From: JAHRAW01 sp965249835 | Lineage (GTDB): Bacteria > Pseudomonadota > Gammaproteobacteria > Arenicellales > Poriferihabitantaceae | Direction of reading: 5' to 3' | Length of the DNA stretch: 64,000 nucleotides | NCBI GenBank assembly: GCA_965249835.1 | Contig: CBDFMY010000001.1 | Span: 124,001 to 188,000 of the forward strand | Shown here: positions 59,624-64,000 of the stretch, piece by piece | How positions within the stretch are numbered: the first letter of the stretch is position 1 | Layout: every line of letters begins with the position of its first letter | The notes under the pieces: model-generated | Databases searched by the model: none | What the model saw: the letters and a program-made list of their open reading frames with translations, nothing else | What the model was told of the DNA's origin: nothing | Translations under genes and position numbers: made by a program

Positions 59624-61015
59624 TTGACCGCCCTTGCAGAAATTATCGCGCCCGCGAAACTGCCTCCCCAGGCACTGGAAGCCGAGCAATCGTTGCTGGG
59701 CGGGCTGTTGCTGGACAACCGAAAATGGGATGAAGTCATCGACGAGGTCAAGGCTACTGATTTTTATCATCACAATCACCGCCTGATTTTCGAGGCGATT
59801 CAGGGACTTCAAAGTGCCAACGATCCGGCCGACATCGTTACCGCTTCGGAGTGGCTGGAGAAGCAGGGCAATCTGGAGAAGGTTGGCGGCCTTGCCTATA
59901 TCAGCACGCTCGCCAACAACACGCCGGGCACCGCCAACATCCTGACCTACGCCAAAATCGTGCGCGAGCGTGCGGTCCTGCGCAATTTAATCGCGGCGTC
60001 CAACGACATAGCCGGCATTTCCTATAATCTTCAGGGGAGAACGGCCAAAGAGGTGCTGGATTACGCGCAAAAACGCATGTTGGAAATTTCCGACAGCGAA
60101 GGCCAAAGCCGCGATGAATTTGCCGAAATAAAAGATCTGGTTACCGGCTCCATCAATGAAATCGAAAAACAGTCCGAGTCGGACGAACCGATTATCGGCA
60201 TACCGACCGGTTTCGCCGACATCGACGATAAGACTTCGGGGTTGCAACGCGGTGACCTGATAGTGGTCGCCGGTCGTCCGTCCATGGGCAAAACCGCCTT
60301 TGCTCTCAACATCGCCGAATATGTCGCGATAAAAAAAGAATTGCCGGTGGCGGTGTTCAGCATGGAGATGCCCGGCGAACAACTGGCCATGCGCATGTTG
60401 TCATCCATGGGACGCATCAACTCCAACAAACTGCGCACTGGCCGACTCGCCGATGGCGATTGGCCACGCCTGACTTCGGCTTCCTCCATGTTGAGCAAGG
60501 CACCGATTTTTGTCGATGATTCCACCGGCATTTCTCCGTTGGAATTGCGCGCACGCGCGCGGCGGTTGTGGCGCAAAAACAAAAAACAGATGGGATTGAT
60601 TATCGTCGATTACCTTCAGCTGATGGAGTCGTCCGAAGACAATGAAAACCGCGCCACCGAAGTCGCCAAAATCACCCGCTCCCTAAAGATGCTTGCCAAG
60701 GAGTTGAAGGTTCCGGTGATAGCGTTATCGCAGTTGAATCGCGGTGTTGAGATGCGCCCCAATAAACGCCCGGTGATGGCGGACTTGCGCGAATCCGGCG
60801 CCATCGAACAGGATGCCGATGTCATCTTTTTCATCTATCGCGACGAAGTTTATAACCAAGACACCGAACAAAAGGGCATAGCGGAAGTGATTATCGGCAA
60901 GCAACGTAATGGTCCCATCGGCACCGCCAGACTCACCTTCCTCGGTCCATTCACTCGCTTTGAGGATTACGCACCCGACGATTACGCTCCCGAAGATTAC
61001 GGGCATCCGGCATAG
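59624..61015 (+). CDS. dnaB: Replicative DNA helicase DnaB
   Basis: 463-aa ring helicase that unwinds DNA at the replication fork. Start appears to be TTG 59624; no in-frame ATG occurs before the conserved LPPQALEAEQSLLGGLLLDN. N-terminal primase-interacting domain, linker, then RecA core: Walker A VVAGRPSMGKTAFALNIAEY, FSMEMPGEQLAMRMLSS, Walker B MGLIIVDYLQLM and SGAIEQDADVIFFIYRDEVY. The C-terminus (DYAPDDYAPEDYGHPA) is unusually repetitive and acidic. Confidence 0.95.
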   Translation: MTALAEIIAPAKLPPQALEAEQSLLGGLLLDNRKWDEVIDEVKATDFYHHNHRLIFEAIQGLQSANDPADIVTASEWLEKQGNLEKVGGLAYISTLANNTPGTANILTYAKIVRERAVLRNLIAASNDIAGISYNLQGRTAKEVLDYAQKRMLEISDSEGQSRDEFAEIKDLVTGSINEIEKQSESDEPIIGIPTGFADIDDKTSGLQRGDLIVVAGRPSMGKTAFALNIAEYVAIKKELPVAVFSMEMPGEQLAMRMLSSMGRINSNKLRTGRLADGDWPRLTSASSMLSKAPIFVDDSTGISPLELRARARRLWRKNKKQMGLIIVDYLQLMESSEDNENRATEVAKITRSLKMLAKELKVPVIALSQLNRGVEMRPNKRPVMADLRESGAIEQDADVIFFIYRDEVYNQDTEQKGIAEVIIGKQRNGPIGTARLTFLGPFTRFEDYAPDDYAPEDYGHPA

Positions 61016-61042
61016 TGCGTCCCTCGGCTTTTGCCCGCCCCG

Positions 61043-62176
61043 ATGCCCCAAGCCATGAACGACCAGCACTGGCGCGCCCGTGCGCTGATTGACGCCGGAG
61101 CATTGCGCCACAACCTTGAGTTGGTGCGCAAACTGGCACCGAACAGTCGGGTCATGGCGGTGGTCAAATCCAACGCCTACGGGCATGGCATGGCGACGGT
61201 CAGCCGCGCGATTGCCAATCAGGTGGATGCGCTGGCGGTGGCGACTTTGGATGAAGGGGTGGAGTGTCGCGCGGCCAATCCGTCGTTGCCGGTGGTGGTG
61301 TTGTCCGGATTGCAACAGCCGGCGTCTTTGGATATTTGCCGACGTTACCAATTGGAGCCGGTGGTGTATACCTTGCCGCAGATACAATGGCTCGAACAAT
61401 ACGACGGCAAACCGCTGACCCTGTGGCTCAAGATCGACACCGGCATGAACCGGCTCGGCATCGCGCCCGATGAGGTGGCGGACGCCGTTACCCGGTTGCG
61501 GCAATGCCGATGCGTTTCCAACCTCCGCTTGATGTCGCATCTGGCAAATGCCGACCAACCCGATAACCCCGATAACCCCGATAACCGAGCCACGCAAAAA
61601 CAATTACGCAAGTTCAAACAATATACCGACCAATACCCACTGGAGCGTAGTCTGGCAAACTCGGCCGGCGTAATGAATTGGCAACAAACTCATTTGCACT
61701 GGGTTCGCCCCGGCATTATGTTGTATGGCGGCTCGCCGCTACTGGGTCAGCACGGCAAACAACTGGGATTGCGCCCGGTGATGCAACTGGAAGCGCGACT
61801 GCTGTGCGTGAAAGAAATCGCGGCCGGGCAGCCGCTGGGATATGGCGGCACTTTCGTGACCCTGGCGCCGATGCGCATCGGTGTGGTCGGTTTCGGTTAC
61901 GGCGACGGGTATCCGCGCACACTCAGCGCGGCCGCGGAAGTGTTGGTTGGTGATGTGCGCGTGCCGGTAATCGGACGCGTGGCGATGGACATGATCACGG
62001 TGGATTTATCCGGCTGCCCGAATGTCGTGGCCGGGGATAGCGTGGTGATGTGGGGCGCCGGACTTAGCGTGGACCAAGTGGCAAGTTGGGCCGGAACCAT
62101 TGCCGATGAATTACTGTGCAAGGTCGGCGCACGAGTCGAACGGATTATGCTGGGCGATAGACAGCGGCAATCGTAG
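61043..62176 (+). CDS. alr: Alanine racemase
   Basis: PLP enzyme making D-alanine for peptidoglycan; about 377 aa. Start uncertain among TTG 61031, ATG 61043 and ATG 61055. PLP Lys in VMAVVKSNAYGHGMATVSR, LKIDTGMNRLGIAPDEV, catalytic Tyr in VGFGYGDGYPRTLSA, and IGRVAMDMITVDLSGCPNV. NSAGVMNWQ is the conserved NSA block. A 9-bp triplet repeat encodes PDNPDNPDN near residue 175. Confidence 0.94.
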   Translation: MPQAMNDQHWRARALIDAGALRHNLELVRKLAPNSRVMAVVKSNAYGHGMATVSRAIANQVDALAVATLDEGVECRAANPSLPVVVLSGLQQPASLDICRRYQLEPVVYTLPQIQWLEQYDGKPLTLWLKIDTGMNRLGIAPDEVADAVTRLRQCRCVSNLRLMSHLANADQPDNPDNPDNRATQKQLRKFKQYTDQYPLERSLANSAGVMNWQQTHLHWVRPGIMLYGGSPLLGQHGKQLGLRPVMQLEARLLCVKEIAAGQPLGYGGTFVTLAPMRIGVVGFGYGDGYPRTLSAAAEVLVGDVRVPVIGRVAMDMITVDLSGCPNVVAGDSVVMWGAGLSVDQVASWAGTIADELLCKVGARVERIMLGDRQRQS

Positions 62177-62215
62177 CGAAAATGAAGTTAATCGTGGCAA
62201 TCGGGGAATGAATTA

Positions 62216-63571
62216 ATGGCGAAACCTAAAACCCGTTATTATTGCACCGAATGTGGCGCGTACAGTCCGAAGTGGGCCGGGCAGTGCGGCGATTGCGCGG
62301 CGTGGAATACGCTGGTCGAGCAGAGCGTGTTCGGCGCAACTTCCGCGGCCAGCCGCTTTGGCGGGCCCACCGCCGAGGTGCGGCAACTGGATCAAATTGA
62401 TGTCGCCTCGGTCAACCGCCTGTCGAGCGGCAGCGTTGAGTTTGACCGGGTGCTCGGCGGTGGGCTGGTGCGCGGTTCCACGGTGCTGATTGGTGGCGAC
62501 CCCGGCATCGGCAAGTCCACTTTGCTGTTGCAATATTTGTCTACCATCAGCGCCGACCTGCCGGTGTTGTATGTCAGCGGCGAGGAATCCACCGAGCAAC
62601 TGGCGTTGCGCGCACGGCGGTTGGCGTTGCGCAGCAACGATCTCAAGGTAATGGCCGAGAACCGACTCGAGGCGTTGCTGGAGGCCGCCCAGCGGGAATC
62701 GCCGGCGGTGCTGGTGGCGGATTCCATCCAGACGTTATACAGCGACGCTTTGTCTCAGGCACCGGGCGGCGTGTCGCAGGTGCGCGAATGTGCCGCACGG
62801 CTGGTGCGCTATGCCAAGCAAAGCGGTTGCACCGTGGTGGTGGTCGGCCATGTTACCAAGGAAGGCACGCTTGCCGGACCGCGAATTCTCGAACACATGG
62901 TAGACAGCGTGTTGTATTTTGAAGGCGACAGCAGCAGCGCGTTTCGTTTAATTCGTGCGTTCAAAAACCGCTTTGGTGCGGTCAACGAAATCGGCGTGTT
63001 CACCATGACCGAGCAAGGGCTCAAGGATGTGACCAATCCATCCGCGATGTTTGTCAGCAAGCAAAGCGCGTCCCGCCCCGGCAGCGTGGTGTTGGCAACC
63101 CAGGAAGGCACGCGCCCGTTGTTGGTGGAAGTACAGGCGTTGGTGGATGAAACCGCGATGTCCAATCCGCGCCGCCTGTGCGTTGGTCTGGAGCACAACC
63201 GACTGGCGATGTTGCTGGCGGTGGCGCACCGCCACGCCGGAATTTCCCTGAATGGCTACGATGTGTTTGCCAATGTCGCCGGCGGAGTGCGGGTGTCGGA
63301 GACCGGCGCCGACCTGGCGTTGCTGGTCGCGATTCTTTCGAGCGTCAAAAACCGAGCGGTGGGCAACGACCTGGTGGTGTTCGGCGAGGTCGGATTGTCG
63401 GGGGAGTTGCGACCGGTGCAACGCGGACTTGAGCGCATTCGTGAAGCGCAAAAACTCGGTTTTGAACGCGCCCTGATTCCCCGCGCCAATCTGCCCAGGG
63501 AGCCACTGGACGGCATCGAACTCATCGCCGTGCGGAAAATCGAAGATGCGCTTGGCGTGTTGGACGGATAA
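62216..63571 (+). CDS. radA: DNA repair protein RadA
   Basis: 451 aa, standard length. N-terminal C4 zinc finger YYCTECGAYSPKWAGQCGDC, Walker A LIGGDPGIGKSTLLLQ, KNRFGAVNEIGVFTM (RadA KNRFG motif) and the C-terminal Lon-protease-like domain (NGYDVFANVAGGVRVSETGADLALLVAILSS). Promotes branch migration in recombination. It ends the housekeeping block. Confidence 0.97.
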   Translation: MAKPKTRYYCTECGAYSPKWAGQCGDCAAWNTLVEQSVFGATSAASRFGGPTAEVRQLDQIDVASVNRLSSGSVEFDRVLGGGLVRGSTVLIGGDPGIGKSTLLLQYLSTISADLPVLYVSGEESTEQLALRARRLALRSNDLKVMAENRLEALLEAAQRESPAVLVADSIQTLYSDALSQAPGGVSQVRECAARLVRYAKQSGCTVVVVGHVTKEGTLAGPRILEHMVDSVLYFEGDSSSAFRLIRAFKNRFGAVNEIGVFTMTEQGLKDVTNPSAMFVSKQSASRPGSVVLATQEGTRPLLVEVQALVDETAMSNPRRLCVGLEHNRLAMLLAVAHRHAGISLNGYDVFANVAGGVRVSETGADLALLVAILSSVKNRAVGNDLVVFGEVGLSGELRPVQRGLERIREAQKLGFERALIPRANLPREPLDGIELIAVRKIEDALGVLDG

Positions 63572-64000
63572 ATTTTTTGATGTTGGTGGTAAGGCAAAGA
63601 ATGACTACTCGTCATTGCTGTTTAATCTCAGTAATTGACTGCCATGTTTTGTTTCTTTCCCGTGGTGTTTTAGCGTCCCCTCCCTGCCGTCATTCTCGCC
63701 GGCAGGCGGGGATCCAGTTAAATATGCGTCACGCGCAGCGTGACACCTTTTTCTCGTTTACTTTTGGCGTCTCAAAAAAATTATTCCCGCCCGATTCACT
63801 ATTATCCCATCAACTCGTCATTCTCGCCGGCAGGCGGGGATCCAGTTAAATATGCGTCACGCGCAGCGTGACACCTTTTTCTCGTTTACTTTTGGCGTCT
63901 CAAAAAAATTATTCCCGCCCGATTCACTATTATCCCATCAACCCGTCATTCTCGCCGGCAGGCGGGGATCCAGTTAAATATGCGTCACGCGCAGCGTGAC
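63572..64000. repeat. 128-bp tandem repeat array running off the window
   Basis: Units begin (cgtcattctcgccggcagg) at 63688, 63816 and 63944, period 128 bp, almost identical; the third is cut by the window end. Each unit contains a cgccggcaggcggggatccag segment, the palindrome GTCACGC-gca-GCGTGAC, and ttttctcgtttacttttggcgtctc also present in the 285-bp repeat. No gene. Confidence 0.9.

Noticed and set aside
63688..64000. Possible CRISPR-like regular repeats
   Set aside because: The whole 128-bp unit is repeated including any would-be spacer; there are no short repeats with unique spacers and no cas genes.

Overview
The window reads as a chromosomal segment of a proteobacterium, most likely a gammaproteobacterium. 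The right end carries the rpsF-rpsR-rplI-dnaB-alr-radA order common in that class, hspQ is present, and a lipidated autotransporter implies a Gram-negative outer membrane. The genome looks repeat-rich. Most intergenic spaces are filled with recurring palindromes, approximately 95-bp and 285-bp dispersed repeats and 127/128-bp tandem arrays, and several operons have foreign genes lodged inside them.

Layout. (1) 1-14427: the end of a betaine-type ABC permease, then, on the minus strand, a glutamine synthetase-family ligase (gmaS-like), mgsA, mgsB, mgsC, an unknown 130-aa gene and a soxB-soxD-soxA-soxG set. Together these match the N-methylglutamate route for methylamine (GmaS, N-methylglutamate synthase, N-methylglutamate dehydrogenase). 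A divergent GntR/FCD regulator sits upstream. A toxin-antitoxin-like DUF4258/DUF2283 pair and an intact-looking 45-codon copy of the mgsB 3' end lie between mgsB and mgsC. (2) 14966-27494: an ABC ATPase remnant, an amidase, an acyl-CoA synthetase and a leucine/isovalerate degradation cluster (liuA, thiolase, liuB, liuD, liuE, DUF2889). The cluster has no liuC and is interrupted by two nuclease-like genes and an unknown gene. (3) 27570-30134: a subtilisin-like lipoprotein autotransporter with a 12-C tract in its first codons, resembling phase-variable NalP. (4) 30380-31640: an AT-rich islet with an exported LURP-one-like protein. (5) 31701-41913: a LivGHMKF-type transporter operon bracketed by two CoA ligases, with a DNA methyltransferase/GIY-YIG-type fusion between livH and livM.

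(6) 42880-51430 is the most mobile part. Two copies of a 700-bp IS1595-type element in the same orientation enclose a LysE pseudogene, a second IS1595-type element (one truncated and one full-length copy) flanking a 1366-aa GHKL-ATPase/DUF3883 protein, and a small integron-cassette array without integrase (two attC-like sites; macrodomain and SSAT-like acetyltransferase cassettes). The GHKL-DUF3883 gene is the best candidate for an uncharacterised, probably defensive, system. (7) 51440-57220: fatty acid hydroxylase, aldehyde dehydrogenase, luciferase-like monooxygenase and a Tat-exported oligopeptide-type binding protein. (8) 57955-63571: ribosomal/replication housekeeping genes. S6 has a long C-terminal tail built of five 14-residue repeats, and its leader has an S6:S18-type hairpin.

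Functions are assigned by recognising motifs and gene context; no database search was run.
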